A stretch of DNA of 64,000 nt. Origin: Phycisphaeraceae bacterium. Its GTDB lineage: Bacteria; Planctomycetota; Phycisphaerae; Phycisphaerales; UBA1924. The position numbers and the translations under genes were made by a program. Positions 17,662 through 27,013 of the stretch are shown piece after piece (the first letter of the stretch is position 1; every line of letters begins with the position of its first letter). The stretch lies in contig JACKHF010000001.1 of the NCBI GenBank assembly GCA_020639155.1, positions 496,001 through 560,000 of the forward strand, in the 5' to 3' direction. Below the pieces are notes generated by a model that was given only the letters and a program-made list of their open reading frames with translations, did no database searches and was not told the DNA's origin.

Positions 17662-18720
17662 ATGAATTAGATTGTCAAGCCCTGGCAGATGCTCGCAGTG
17701 ATCGTTGCAGGTCTGTTCAACGAGCAGCAGCAGTTGGTGATTGAGTACCTAGGTGAAGAAAATCGTGTGCTGAGGGAGCAGTTCGGCAAGCGACGACTTA
17801 AATTCACCGACAAGCAGCGCCGCAGGCTGGCTGTTCGTGCGAAGCGGCTTGGCAGGAGAGTACTTCGGGATGTGTGCTGCATTGTTACTCCAGCAACACT
17901 CTTGCGTTGGCATCGGAAGTTGATCGCGCGCAAGTACGATGGTAGACCACGCGTCATGGAGCACATACGCAAACTCGTTGTCCAGATGGCAACTGACAAC
18001 GATTGTGGTTATGAGCGGATTGTTGGTGAACTCAAAGTGCTCGGGCATCGTGTGTCATCTTCGACCGTTGCCAACATCCTGCACGAGCAAGGCATTGAGC
18101 CAGCACCTGAGCGATCAAAGCGCACCACATGGCGCAAGTTCCTGAAGCGGCACTGGTTGGTGCTAGCCGCAACGGACTTCTTTACCGTCGAGGTGTGGAC
18201 ATCAAGAGGGCTCACACGATTCTGGGTGCTCTTCGTTATTGAACTCGAGTCGCACAAAGTCGAAGTCGCTGGCATCACGTCGAAACTCTCAGACGCATGG
18301 ATGCAGCAGGTCGCTCGGAATCTCACGGATGTCTTCGATGGCTTCCTGCTTCACAATCGGCTCGTGATCCACGACTGAGATCCAATGTTCACAATGGCAT
18401 TCCAACGGCTGCTGAGAGAGTCCGGCATTGGGTGCGTCAGACTCCCGCCCAGAAGTCCGAATCTCAATGCCTTTGCAGAACGGTTTGTGCTCTCGATCAA
18501 GAGCGAGTGCTTGGACCACATGATCCTGTTTGGCGAGTGTCAACTGCGCCACGCTATAGCTGAGTATGTGGAACACTACAACGCAGAGCGCCCTCACCAA
18601 GGGTTGAGCAATCTGCGAATCGGCAAACCATCACCGCCCGAGTATGAACCGGCTACAGACGTTGGTTGTAGTGAGCGACTAGGCGGTTTGCTGCGTTCCT
18701 ACCATCGAAAAGCGGCGTGA
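17662..18720 (+). pseudogene. rve-type (DDE) transposase, inactivated copy A
   Basis: The reading frame gives an integrase-core transposase: N-terminal coiled coil and helix-turn-helix (about 20-100), first Asp in AATDFFTVEVW, second in VIHD, Glu in NAFAERFVLSIKSE, and the tail VEHYNAERPHQGL. It is dead: the third codon is TAG, a TGA at 18376-18378 replaces the Arg codon of HDRDP, and relative to copy B (36915) it lacks seven codons after KYDG. The copies share enough sequence to recombine. Confidence 0.88.
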
Positions 18721-18816
18721 ACTCAATATTTGGATAGGACGGGGACGGCATCAAGGCATTTGCAACAGATGCATCATCGGGTCGTTGAACACGCCCGACA
18801 AACCTCCAGATAACGT

Positions 18817-18890
18817 CGAATCGCGCGAACGATTGGGCGGCTTGCTCCGTTCGTATCACCCGAAAGCAGCGTGAACTGAGTATTTGGACC
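18817..18890 (+). mobile_element. 3' end fragment of the same insertion sequence
   Basis: This reads ERLGGLLRSYHPKAA then stop, matching the end of copy A, followed by the shared right-end sequence (TGAACT...TATTTGGA). A third, weaker match (AAAGCGGCGTGAATAA) lies near 18960. These are debris from repeated insertion or deletion. Confidence 0.7.
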
Positions 18891-18992
18891 CTACACGATG
18901 TCGCACCATGGTCTTATAGGCCGCACGAATATTTGAACAGGTCAGTTGCTGCAGTCAATAAAGCGGCGTGAATAAGATGCAATCCACTCTCA

Positions 18993-19802
18993 TCACCAAC
19001 CACGCGATTGAACGCAGTAGAGGATCGCAGGATATGTTGCAACGAATGTCCAAAGGAAGCAGTTAAGCCCCATCAGCACCGCATTCAAAGCATGAAACAA
19101 TACTCCGGAGATGAGAATTGCGATTGAGAGCGGGTAAGGAGTGACAATCACGAGCGGGAAAAAGCACTCCCATCCAATAATGAATCGCGAAATCAATTTG
19201 GCCAGTCGCGGGTGAGCCTTGAGGTGAGCCGCAATCGACGCATTCCCGTAGATTTGTGTTCCCGCGATTCCGACCAAGTATGAACCGTCGCGCCAACCTC
19301 GCGCAGAGGCTTTTGCGACGCCGGCAGTCAAATAGGAAAGGCAGGCTTGCATAGCAATGAACCACACCCCGGCGGTAGTTACTAGGTCGGTTCCAACAAG
19401 CATACAGATTCCAAGTGGCCAAAATATGACGCTGGTCATCTGATCAGATCCGTCATGACCATAAGTGGTTCGGACGACAAGCGACATAGACAGAATAGCG
19501 ATGGCCAGAAGAATCAGGCCATTTAAGGCCACAGCTTCATCACCTGCTACCACGCACACTGCGAGGGCCATGCGCATTCCTATAAGCACCAGTACATTTG
19601 GATATCGCAGGACCGAATCTAGGCAGGTGGCCAGCGTACCGACGGCGAAGACAGGTGCTCTCAAGCGTCCCAGTATCCAGCTCATAAGACCTGAGTTTGT
19701 AAGTAATCGCCGATTTGCCAAATACTCGGCATCGGCAATCGCGACCCCTACAGCGCTAATCTTCGCGGTCAATAACAGGCATGTCTGTAGATCGATATTC
19801 AT
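18993..19802 (-). CDS. SdpB/HTTM-like multi-pass membrane protein
   Basis: A 269-residue integral membrane protein with about six or seven helices (such as PVFAVGTLATCLDSVL, LILLAIAILSMSLVV, LSIAILISGVLFHALNAVLMGLNCF). The motif LSYLTAGVAKASARGWRDGSYLVGI fits HTTM/SdpB proteins. In Bacillus, SdpB with SdpA is needed to mature and export the SdpC killing peptide. This gene directly follows the SdpA-like gene (stop and start abut, TAAATG) and is last of three. Naming rests on topology, motif and gene order; an HTTM protein of another pathway remains possible. Confidence 0.65.
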   Translation of the reverse strand: MNIDLQTCLLLTAKISAVGVAIADAEYLANRRLLTNSGLMSWILGRLRAPVFAVGTLATCLDSVLRYPNVLVLIGMRMALAVCVVAGDEAVALNGLILLAIAILSMSLVVRTTYGHDGSDQMTSVIFWPLGICMLVGTDLVTTAGVWFIAMQACLSYLTAGVAKASARGWRDGSYLVGIAGTQIYGNASIAAHLKAHPRLAKLISRFIIGWECFFPLVIVTPYPLSIAILISGVLFHALNAVLMGLNCFLWTFVATYPAILYCVQSRGW

Positions 19803-20312
19803 TTATATTGAGTGTAAGGCAGATCGAAGCAGAACACGCGGTCGCTCTTCACTCTGGCTTCCGAATGACTGCATCAAAAGGAACTGAGTCGATTGCGGCT
19901 TGATCGAACGCGGAAGAGAGGACACGAAGTACAGTAACGTAAGGTACGGTATCGATCCAACGATCGCCCGATCCGCTCGGCGAACCAACTCGGCCATCTC
20001 CGTGACTGAATCGAACAGCGCCTTAGAATTGCGCTTTTGTGGATTCCAGATGAAGTTCCACCATCGACGGGCGCTTCTCATCCTGATTTCGGTCCAGTCG
20101 GTTGACGTCCCGTCAGGGAATCTATCCTGAAACAACAAGTGGTAGTCACCCGTGAGAGGCCTCGGTGCAAAAAACGTCCACACTGGCACCATCGACAAGC
20201 GGTCCCAACGACGAATAGTTGGCTTCAACTGCGGGATAAGCACTAGTACCGATGAGAGGAACCAAATCACTAGAATCCCGATGGCGGTGAAATCAAGTGC
20301 AAATCTAATCAT
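19803..20312 (-). CDS. SdpA-like membrane-anchored protein
   Basis: A 169-residue protein with one N-terminal membrane helix (about 7-27) and a soluble domain starting with VPVWTFFAPRPLTGDYHLLFQD, like the W-x-FF-x-x-P segment at the same place in SdpA proteins. A second hydrophobic stretch lies near 120-135. Length and topology match SdpA (about 160 residues). Its ATG overlaps the stop of the upstream gene by four bases (ATGA) and its own stop abuts the SdpB-like start, so all three are translated as a unit. Confidence 0.65.
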   Translation of the reverse strand: MIRFALDFTAIGILVIWFLSSVLVLIPQLKPTIRRWDRLSMVPVWTFFAPRPLTGDYHLLFQDRFPDGTSTDWTEIRMRSARRWWNFIWNPQKRNSKALFDSVTEMAELVRRADRAIVGSIPYLTLLYFVSSLPRSIKPQSTQFLLMQSFGSQSEERPRVLLRSALHSI

Positions 20313-21109
20313 GCATACCCAACCATCTGCCTGAGATACTGGTGCCGAAGCTGCAAGAGCTCTTGAACTGATGCGCTGGGTCCGAGCCGATCGATGTCAG
20401 ATTGATCGAGGTGCATAAGATCGGGAACGACACAACCGGCACATGTGACAGCCAAGCCTACTGTAACGCCTATCGCAAATGCCGCCGCGACTGCCCATGC
20501 CGTTGTATCACAATCGAACTCGTAGGCCACGTTCCTCCAGCGGTCCATGTCGTTCTGAGCTTTCATCAGCTCTGCTTCAGCTTCACTGAGATCTGGCGTA
20601 ACCTGAATTACTATCCCTTGGAGTCTGTCTGCCTGTCCAGGCTCTTCGAGGTATTCGACAAGTTCGAAACCCTCCGGCGCCAGCCGTCCACCATTGTACG
20701 GTAAGACGAGCACGGTATAGTCCAAGTCATCCGGCACTGCCAAGCCCGATGCCAATATATTACCGCCGTATCGCAACTCGGCAAACACGCTTTGTTTTGA
20801 TATCAACTCGATAGCCTCGCCAATTGGCAGCGTCTTTCGGCAGGCGAATTGCTTTTTGAGGTGTCGAAAGATGCTTGCTGCCCGTTCACCGCCTTGTATT
20901 GCTGCAGTGCGGACTTCCTCGATTGCTTGAGAGTTCCCCTTGCTTAAGAAAACCATCATACTGCCTGGAAGTCCAAGTGTTGGTCGCTGTCCAGTAGTCG
21001 GTGTCGTATTCAAGATTTTGATACTGGACACCTCAGCTACACGCGAACGCATTGCAGCATAGATTGGAGCTGTAGCTCGTTCCTGTGGGTTCTTATTGAT
21101 CACTGTCAT
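20309..21109 (-). CDS. Putative peptide-toxin precursor (SdpC position), 266 aa
   Basis: I recognise no family. The protein has no N-terminal signal. Residues 1-195 are soluble; residues 204-228 are a hydrophobic segment (AWAVAAAFAIGVTVGLAVTC) with Cys 200 before it and Cys 223 and Cys 226 (CAGC) at its end, followed by an amphipathic tail of about 38 residues. It is the first gene of the unit, with AAGGGG just before the ATG, and is coupled to sdpA-like and sdpB-like genes. In Bacillus the third gene of such a unit encodes a precursor cut to a hydrophobic disulfide peptide, so the 200-228 segment is the candidate product. It could instead be an immunity or substrate-binding protein. Confidence 0.6.
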   Translation of the reverse strand: MTVINKNPQERATAPIYAAMRSRVAEVSSIKILNTTPTTGQRPTLGLPGSMMVFLSKGNSQAIEEVRTAAIQGGERAASIFRHLKKQFACRKTLPIGEAIELISKQSVFAELRYGGNILASGLAVPDDLDYTVLVLPYNGGRLAPEGFELVEYLEEPGQADRLQGIVIQVTPDLSEAEAELMKAQNDMDRWRNVAYEFDCDTTAWAVAAAFAIGVTVGLAVTCAGCVVPDLMHLDQSDIDRLGPSASVQELLQLRHQYLRQMVGYA

Positions 21110-21469
21110 AATCCCCTTGTATATGCGGTATCTCTGTCATCAGTGTAATGTCGAGTGAGTGCCTATATTTAATAGACCAGATGTGCTAGGCAGTCGAAAT
21201 GCTATCCTCTTGCACGTCGGTCCAAATACTCAACTCAGTTTGATTCTATGCACCGCGAAGGGTTTCGAATGCAATGGGATTACCTTTTGCTTCGCCATCC
21301 CACACACGAGTAGCCGGCAGTTGAGATTTACTTGCGGAGGAAAATGAGCTCGTAATCTACATGTCTCTGCAGTCAGGCGACGAGTTGTGGTCGTTGCTGC
21401 TGCTGCGGGATGCCAGTAAGTAACTGTCATCACTCGTCTTATGCTCCTGCTTAATAATTGGGTAGGATG
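21110..21469. other. Intergenic region upstream of the Sdp-like unit
   Basis: These 360 bp hold no supported gene. The part next to 21109 should contain the promoter of the three-gene unit, but no clear -35/-10 pair was picked out by eye. Confidence 0.4.
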
Positions 21470-21621
21470 TCCTCATCAGGGGTTTGGCAACGTGCGAATC
21501 GGCAAGCCCTCACCACCCGAGTATGAACCATCAACGGAAGTTGGTTGCAGTGAACGATTGAGCGGCTAACTGCGTTCCTACCATCGAAAAACGGCGTGAG
21601 TTCAGTTTTTGGATAGAACGG
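21470..21621 (+). mobile_element. 3' end of the insertion sequence, truncated
   Basis: The sequence reads HQGFGNVRIGKPSPPEYEPS ... then a stop and LRSYHRK, matching the last 50 codons of copies A and B, followed by the right-end sequence. The rest of the element is missing on the left. Confidence 0.8.
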
Positions 21622-21728
21622 GTTGGTAAGTGGGGATGTTGTCCGCAGTTGGCTGCTCTAGTCACGCGCTGACACCTGTCTGACAAAGCGGGTGAAGGGA
21701 TTCGAACCCTCGACATTCACGTTGGCAA
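21622..21728 (-). pseudogene. Duplicated tRNA-Gly(GCC) 3' half with 65 bp of downstream flank
   Basis: These 107 bp are nearly identical to 38086-38192. Positions 21687-21728 are the 3' half of tRNA-Gly up to the anticodon loop, including the discriminator and the whole T-arm. The 5' half is replaced by unrelated sequence at 21729. The flank includes the block GTCACGCGCTGACACCTGTC. It is a non-functional copy that marks a duplication or integration boundary. Confidence 0.88.
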
Positions 21729-22163
21729 GCTGAAAGCGCAGATGGCGAACCTCCGCTTTCACCGATACTTACACGATTTCTGAGAACTCGCATCTGCGCA
21801 TGGTATGCGCAACTTTTTCCGTTGCTGGCAGTTTCTGGCACCTTGTGGCCGTAACCGATGGATTTGGCACCCTCGGGCGCTGGTGTCCCGGAGGCCGTCT
21901 ATTCTCGCGACAGCCGGGCACCCAATCGGCCCTGCTGGCCAGCATTACTCTGGGGTTCAAAACCCTACGCGCATTTCACGAACGCACGAGACGCTGGTGC
22001 GTTCGGCGCGGCAGTTGATCTGCTGTGGACTTGGATGCTTCTGTGCCGCGATTGCTCCTGCCGTTGTTTGCACGGATTGCGTCGACCGAACATATCGACC
22101 TTGCGCGGCAGTTGCAGAACCTCAAGGTTGAAAACCAGATCACCCAAACCAAGCCAACCGAAA
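21729..22163 (+). repeat. Copy 2 of the ~360-bp repeat with transposase N-terminus remnant
   Basis: It aligns to 8948-9303 beginning right at the tRNA-Gly break. Its end is more complete: LDASVPRLLLPLFARIAST followed by EHIDLARQLQNLKVENQI, the leading coiled coil of an rve-type transposase, then a stop. The element's catalytic part is gone. A weaker match to the start of this repeat follows the transposase end at about 37990. Confidence 0.65.
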
Positions 22164-22212
22164 GGTGTATCTGAATGCTCGAGATCGCGTAGCAATACTC
22201 CACAATCTTGAA

Positions 22213-23472
22213 TCATAATGATTCATCTGGCATTTCACTGTTAACCCGATGCAGGCCTAATGCACGTGCGGCTGCAAACCACTCATCAACTGTGCCGTTG
22301 TCACTCCCTCGCGACTGCGTAAAGAACAGAACGATGACATCTGGATCCGGAACCGCGACGGCAACTGTGCCATCCGAGCCGGAGTGCCCAAAGACCAGTG
22401 GATCATCTCCATACAGACTCCAGTGATATCCATAACCACCGTCCTGATCAAAGCCGTGCTGTGTCAATGCCGCTTCTACAAGACGTTGAGACAGCAACTG
22501 CCGCGTGGATGGCGAAGTATCTTCCTTGCTCTCATTGATCCAATCCATCCAGTACGAAAGCCATCTTGCATAATCCGTGATTGTTGAAACAAGCCCGCCG
22601 GAAGCTCGAAAGTATGGAAAGACTTCTGACTCCTGCGGTGTCCAATACTTGTACCATTCCTTTGTCTGGTCGTCGCGCTGATACGTTGGATTCATTTGGC
22701 TTGCCCATTGTTCACTCGGTGAGTAGCCAATGTGTGTGTCGTTCAAACCCAGCGGCATCAGAATTTCGGTTGCAATAAACTGCTCTACAGGCATCCCCGA
22801 GAGATGTGTCACGAGCGCGCCAAGCGTGAACGAGTTGACATCGCTGTAGGTAAACTGATCGCCGGGAGAGAGTTGCGGCCCCTGCTTGCCACAAACATCG
22901 ACGATTCCCTGGAGCGTATCAAAGCTTGCCGCAGGAACCGGCCAGCCCTCCTGGATAAAACCGCTTGTATGCGTCAGCAACTGCTCAACTGTGATATGAC
23001 GCGAACGATCGTTATCCCATGACGCAAAGTATTCTGCCGGGCGAGAATCCAGCCGGAGAAGCCCCCGATCGATCAGCATGAGCGCAGCCGTTCCAGTGAA
23101 CGGCTTGGTCATTGATCGCAACCGGTAGTACGAGTTTTCTTTGAGCGGAATGCCGGCTTCCCGATCGCTCCAACCAACAGCTTCATGGAGAATCGTTTTT
23201 CGGTTTTTCACGATGAGCATTTCTGCTCCCACGATGCGATCATCTGCAACAAACTGCTCAGCTACTTCAACCAGATGACGAAGGTCTTCACTCTCAAGTC
23301 CCAACTCACTTGGATCAATCTGTGGAAAATGCCTTTCTGCAGGACCTATTGCAGGCCTTGTCTGGCACGCAGCAAGCAGAGTGAGCACTGCGGCTGAAGC
23401 ACACAACAGAAGCAACCTGCGAGCCCAAAACCACCAAATCCTGAGATGAATCGCTTGTGTGACTTCGTTCAT
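22213..23472 (-). CDS. Beta-lactamase-fold serine hydrolase lipoprotein
   Basis: A 419-residue class-C-like serine hydrolase. It has a membrane-signal N-terminus ending in the lipobox LLAACQT (Cys 36). The active-site tetrad SMTK is at 120-123 after YYRLR, the Tyr motif is YSDVNSFTLG near 208, and HSGSDGT near 375 takes the place of KTG. The YSD form and the loop THTSGF are typical of esterase/peptidase-like members rather than true beta-lactamases. It acts in the periplasm; the substrate is unknown. No strong ribosome site precedes the start. Confidence 0.88.
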   Translation of the reverse strand: MNEVTQAIHLRIWWFWARRLLLLCASAAVLTLLAACQTRPAIGPAERHFPQIDPSELGLESEDLRHLVEVAEQFVADDRIVGAEMLIVKNRKTILHEAVGWSDREAGIPLKENSYYRLRSMTKPFTGTAALMLIDRGLLRLDSRPAEYFASWDNDRSRHITVEQLLTHTSGFIQEGWPVPAASFDTLQGIVDVCGKQGPQLSPGDQFTYSDVNSFTLGALVTHLSGMPVEQFIATEILMPLGLNDTHIGYSPSEQWASQMNPTYQRDDQTKEWYKYWTPQESEVFPYFRASGGLVSTITDYARWLSYWMDWINESKEDTSPSTRQLLSQRLVEAALTQHGFDQDGGYGYHWSLYGDDPLVFGHSGSDGTVAVAVPDPDVIVLFFTQSRGSDNGTVDEWFAAARALGLHRVNSEMPDESL

Positions 23473-23518
23473 GGAGTTCTACTGAAAAGTTGTGCGATGA
23501 TACAATCATCCAATACAG

Positions 23519-24244
23519 CTACTGGCATCCCATCGCAAATGCATTGCCGTAGCAAATATAATCGAAGATGTCAAAGTCACCATCACCGTCACAATCAGCG
23601 TACGAACCAAGCGCTGCGTACTCGTTGCCGAAGCAGATGTAGTCAAAGATATCAAGATCATCATCGAGATCACAGTCAGCATAGCACCCGCGAATGGTAA
23701 AACTGTCGAACCCCGACCATTCATCACCGATGACAGCTTCCACCCTGACGCGAATGTCTGTCACGTTTCTGAGAATAGCGTCCCACTCCCTTGCATTGAC
23801 ACCCCAAACCTCGGCAGTTAACGGTGCAGCATGGCGTTCCCAGGTTGTTGTGGGCAAATCAGTGATGAATACATGAGCAACTGTACCAGCCGTTGATGTG
23901 ATGGTAACTGTACCAAAGAATGGCAACGGACCTGGGTTGTTCTGGTAATCACCCTCTCGGAAGTAAAATGACATGACGCCATCGTTGTATTGCGTGAGAT
24001 CTCCGTGGTATGTGCTGGGAGCTATCACTGCCATGTCCTCGGTATTCCCGTTGTCAACAATACGCAAATAACCATCCGACACGCCGCCTGACGATTCCCA
24101 GTTGACAACGGCACCGGTGTTTGGCTGCCAGCCATCTGTGCCGAACGAGAAGGAACTCATCAGCTGCGCCGAAGCATTTGCGCAAACGGCAAGGCAGATA
24201 AATGCTATCAAAGAGCATTTTTTGTCGGTATACAGAATATTCAT
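23519..24244 (-). CDS. Exported laminin-B-like protein with dockerin-like tail
   Basis: A 241-residue protein with a signal peptide ending about residue 26. Residues 28-185 (MSSFSFGTDGWQ ... LRIVDNGNTEDMAV ... FYFREGDYQNNPGPLPF) have the laminin IV-A/B-like beta-sandwich pattern. Residues 187-241 are two Asp-rich calcium-loop repeats, each ending DIFDYICxGN, and the protein ends in MGCQ, as at 1-138. The start overlaps the stop of the 24241 gene by 4 bp and has AAGGAG 7 bases upstream, so it is coupled as the last gene of a three-gene surface operon. Confidence 0.82.
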   Translation of the reverse strand: MNILYTDKKCSLIAFICLAVCANASAQLMSSFSFGTDGWQPNTGAVVNWESSGGVSDGYLRIVDNGNTEDMAVIAPSTYHGDLTQYNDGVMSFYFREGDYQNNPGPLPFFGTVTITSTAGTVAHVFITDLPTTTWERHAAPLTAEVWGVNAREWDAILRNVTDIRVRVEAVIGDEWSGFDSFTIRGCYADCDLDDDLDIFDYICFGNEYAALGSYADCDGDGDFDIFDYICYGNAFAMGCQ

Positions 24245-25677
24245 CGCTCTGCTCCTTCGATATGCTCAACCAGTTGTTTCACCGTCGCTTCGAGCGTTTC
24301 AATGCGATCGTGCAGCGCTGCAATCTCCGCGTCTTTTTCTGCACGCAGTTGCTTGACAGCTTCTGTCAGGAGTGGCGTCATCCGGCTGTAATCCATGCCT
24401 GTGACAAAGTCACCATTGTCCTCGTACGCAACGATTTCCGGTAACACCTGCCCGACTTCTTCACCGATAAATCCGATGTCATGATTGCCACCGTGCGCCT
24501 GATCCCAATCGAAGTGCACGCCGCGAATGCGTGTGAGTTGATCAAGCGGGTCGGAGATTGCTTTGATGTTGCGCTTCCATCGGATTGACGATGGAGAGCC
24601 ATAGTTGATGCCAGCGCCAACAGCATAGAAGTCGTAGCCTGAACTGCTTGCGCAGTCGCCTCGTACAGCGTAAGCGGTGCCTGTTACAGGCGAAGTACGT
24701 CCCGCGATAGCTGTTCCGCCCATGGTGTGTTGAGTTGCTAAGACAGCTGCAAGTGCGCTGTATGAGACGCTACTTATTGTGTCATTGCACGCAATGCGAT
24801 TACTGAAGTAGATTTGACCGTTTGGGAAGACCGTGATCGCATCCTGGACTGTTCCTGCGAGTTGGGTGCGAAGTGTGAGACCGATGTCTGACGTGTTTGA
24901 AGTGTCTCGCGCCTGGATGTACGCTGTTCCAGCCTGTCCGTCGCCCTCGTACGCGTGCAGCCAGAGATGGCCACGCCCGTAATAATCGCCTGTGTTGTGC
25001 AGTTGTTGCTTTGGAAGTGTCGTGCCAATGCCAAGATACCCCGCACTGGTCATCGTCGCGTGTGTGTCTATGAGGCCTCCGACAGCCTGGCTCGTTGCAA
25101 ATCGCAGATCTGACCCATCGGCCCACGTCAGATCATTGCCTACAGACATGTACAACCAACGATCGCCGGACGAACCAGTTCCAGTGACACCGAGGCGTGG
25201 CACGCTAAATGGTGCGATTTCGCCATGTACCTCAAGTGGGAGCTGGGGAAACTGCGTCCCAATCCCAACACGCTCGCTTGTATCAACGAAGATACCTCGC
25301 GTCTGCATCGCGTATGGCGCTCTTGTGATGGGCTGGCGGGGGCTCAGCGGAACAAATGTTCCAGTTCCCGCTGGTGATCGCACGTCGACGCCAAGCCAGC
25401 GCTGTTCGCCATTGAATGCGCTGGCACCAAAGTCAAGTTGCACGTTAAACAAACCATCATCAAGCACGATGTCGGTGATCGCCTGAGTCGAACCTATCTG
25501 GTTTCCATTGGTCTCAGCATCGTACAAGCGAAACCGCATGTCCGCAGTGCTCCCAACAACAGCGCCGCGTGATTTCAAATGCCCCTGATACATGAATGTT
25601 GTGTCTGTTTGTGCAACAGCACTCGAAACAAGGGCAATAACAGCGAGCCAGCTCCAATATGTTCGTTGAGTTCGCAT
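24241..25677 (-). CDS. Secreted FTYQG-domain protein with S74-type chaperone tail
   Basis: A 478-residue exported protein. The signal peptide ends at VSSAVAQ and the FTYQG-type N-terminal domain (TTFMYQGHL ... FRLYDAETNG ... VQLDFG) follows. The middle has beta-helix-like repeats. Residues about 370-478 resemble the peptidase S74 intramolecular chaperone of phage tail spikes (RWKRNIKAI ... DPLDQLTRIRGVHFDW ... HDIGFIGEEVGQVLPE) with a final coiled coil. Such domains trimerise a fibre and then cut themselves off; the catalytic Ser/Lys pair could not be confirmed by eye. AGGAAAG precedes the ATG at 25677. Confidence 0.82.
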   Translation of the reverse strand: MRTQRTYWSWLAVIALVSSAVAQTDTTFMYQGHLKSRGAVVGSTADMRFRLYDAETNGNQIGSTQAITDIVLDDGLFNVQLDFGASAFNGEQRWLGVDVRSPAGTGTFVPLSPRQPITRAPYAMQTRGIFVDTSERVGIGTQFPQLPLEVHGEIAPFSVPRLGVTGTGSSGDRWLYMSVGNDLTWADGSDLRFATSQAVGGLIDTHATMTSAGYLGIGTTLPKQQLHNTGDYYGRGHLWLHAYEGDGQAGTAYIQARDTSNTSDIGLTLRTQLAGTVQDAITVFPNGQIYFSNRIACNDTISSVSYSALAAVLATQHTMGGTAIAGRTSPVTGTAYAVRGDCASSSGYDFYAVGAGINYGSPSSIRWKRNIKAISDPLDQLTRIRGVHFDWDQAHGGNHDIGFIGEEVGQVLPEIVAYEDNGDFVTGMDYSRMTPLLTEAVKQLRAEKDAEIAALHDRIETLEATVKQLVEHIEGAER

Positions 25678-25714
25678 GTACTTTCCTGTATTGGAGAGGT
25701 GGCGTTTGAGCAGA

Positions 25715-26899
25715 TCAGGGGCGAAATACAACCAGACTGAACTCGCCGTCGATAGACGTAGATGGAGTGCTCAGTTTGTCAACTCGAACCTTGTATGAGC
25801 TGCCACCCGATGAATATGCACGCACTATCACCATACTGCTGGAGTGAGACGTTGCAATGATGATGTCGCTTTGCTGTACACCACCATCGACATAAATGTT
25901 GTACACACCATCAGACGGGTGCGTCACCGAGGCGATATTCGCAGAGGAAGAAACAACTGCGCCATTTGGAGCAATCCTGCAGTATGCGAACACGGAGCTT
26001 GTGCGCTGCACGCCAAATCTGATTTCACCGCCATCCGCGTTCAGATACAGCGTTGCAGCTGCGCCGGCATTTCGCGCCATGATCTCATTGGAATCAAGAC
26101 TGACGTTTGGGCCCATCACATCGCCAAGCACCAATGTGCCGCCACCAGATATTGATGTGTCTGTGCCACCGGTTGCAACAATCGCGTGGTCTTCGGTGTC
26201 TGCATGCACAGCTATGTGTGAAGACGGGGATGCAGTGGTTCCGAATCCCACACTGCCAGCTGGATCGATCGAGAACAACTCGTTGAACCCAGCGCTATTG
26301 GCGTAGTCTGACGTGCCGAATCGGAGTGTGGAGGTTGGGTTCCACGCGATGGTTGGCGCGGGGTTCAGTCCCATTGTGAGCCAGTACGGTCTGCTGCTAA
26401 ACACGCCAGTGGTGCCGATTCGCGGCGTACTGCCCGGCCCAATGTTTCTGTGGACTTCCAGCGTCATTTCCGGAGATGTTGTGCCAATGCCGATCTGGTT
26501 GAACTCGTCAACAAATATGCCCCGTGTTTGAATGGAGAACGGCGCGCTTGTGATGGCCTGTCGCGGAGTCAGTCGTATGTACACGCCCGCCCCAGGAGGG
26601 GTGCGCACCTGGATGTCCAGCCACATTGATGTTCCATCAAACGGCGCAGCACCAAAGTCGAGATCGGCTTGCATCAGGCCGTTATCAATATCCAGACTGG
26701 TCAGCACGAGTGTGGGGCCGATCTGATTTCCCCCGTTGACAGCGTCGTAGAGTTCGAACTGCACGTCAGCTGTTCCAGTGAACGGCGAGCCCTGCCAAGC
26801 CAGTGTTCCTTGGTATGTGAATGTGGTTGTCGTGGTTTGTGCGGCACATTGAGTACCGATAAGCAAGACAAAAGCAATCCAGACTGCCGCACATCGCAT
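25715..26899 (-). CDS. Secreted FTYQG-domain protein
   Basis: A 394-residue protein with a signal peptide (1-20) and the same N-terminal domain (TTFTYQGTLAWQGSPF ... QFELYDAVNGG ... ADLDFGAAPFDG) as the products of 24241 and 3829. The rest contains 'GSVGFGTTASPSSHI'-type repeats seen in tail-fibre-like proteins but no S74 tail. GAGGAG precedes the ATG at 8 bases. It is the first gene of the operon 25715-24241-23519 and is divergent from the ECF sigma gene. Confidence 0.78.
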   Translation of the reverse strand: MRCAAVWIAFVLLIGTQCAAQTTTTTFTYQGTLAWQGSPFTGTADVQFELYDAVNGGNQIGPTLVLTSLDIDNGLMQADLDFGAAPFDGTSMWLDIQVRTPPGAGVYIRLTPRQAITSAPFSIQTRGIFVDEFNQIGIGTTSPEMTLEVHRNIGPGSTPRIGTTGVFSSRPYWLTMGLNPAPTIAWNPTSTLRFGTSDYANSAGFNELFSIDPAGSVGFGTTASPSSHIAVHADTEDHAIVATGGTDTSISGGGTLVLGDVMGPNVSLDSNEIMARNAGAAATLYLNADGGEIRFGVQRTSSVFAYCRIAPNGAVVSSSANIASVTHPSDGVYNIYVDGGVQQSDIIIATSHSSSMVIVRAYSSGGSSYKVRVDKLSTPSTSIDGEFSLVVFRP

Positions 26900-27013
26900 G
26901 ACACAAACTCCTCATCTATATCTGTCTACCTCTGCGGTTGTTGGATCCTGTCCTGGCTCCACTACAATCCGTCATTGTGTTGTGTGCTTGGACACGCTTT
27001 GGAAAAATGTCCA

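Noticed and set aside
21687..21728. A second tRNA-Gly gene
   Set aside because: Only the 3' half is present; the 5' acceptor strand and D-arm are missing.
22213..23472. A true antibiotic-resistance beta-lactamase
   Set aside because: The Tyr motif is YSD and HSG replaces KTG, as in esterase or peptidase-like relatives, so resistance cannot be claimed.
24241..26899. A prophage tail module
   Set aside because: The tail-fibre-like proteins carry signal peptides, no other phage genes are near, and they sit with dockerin and sigma/kinase genes, so cell-surface proteins fit better.
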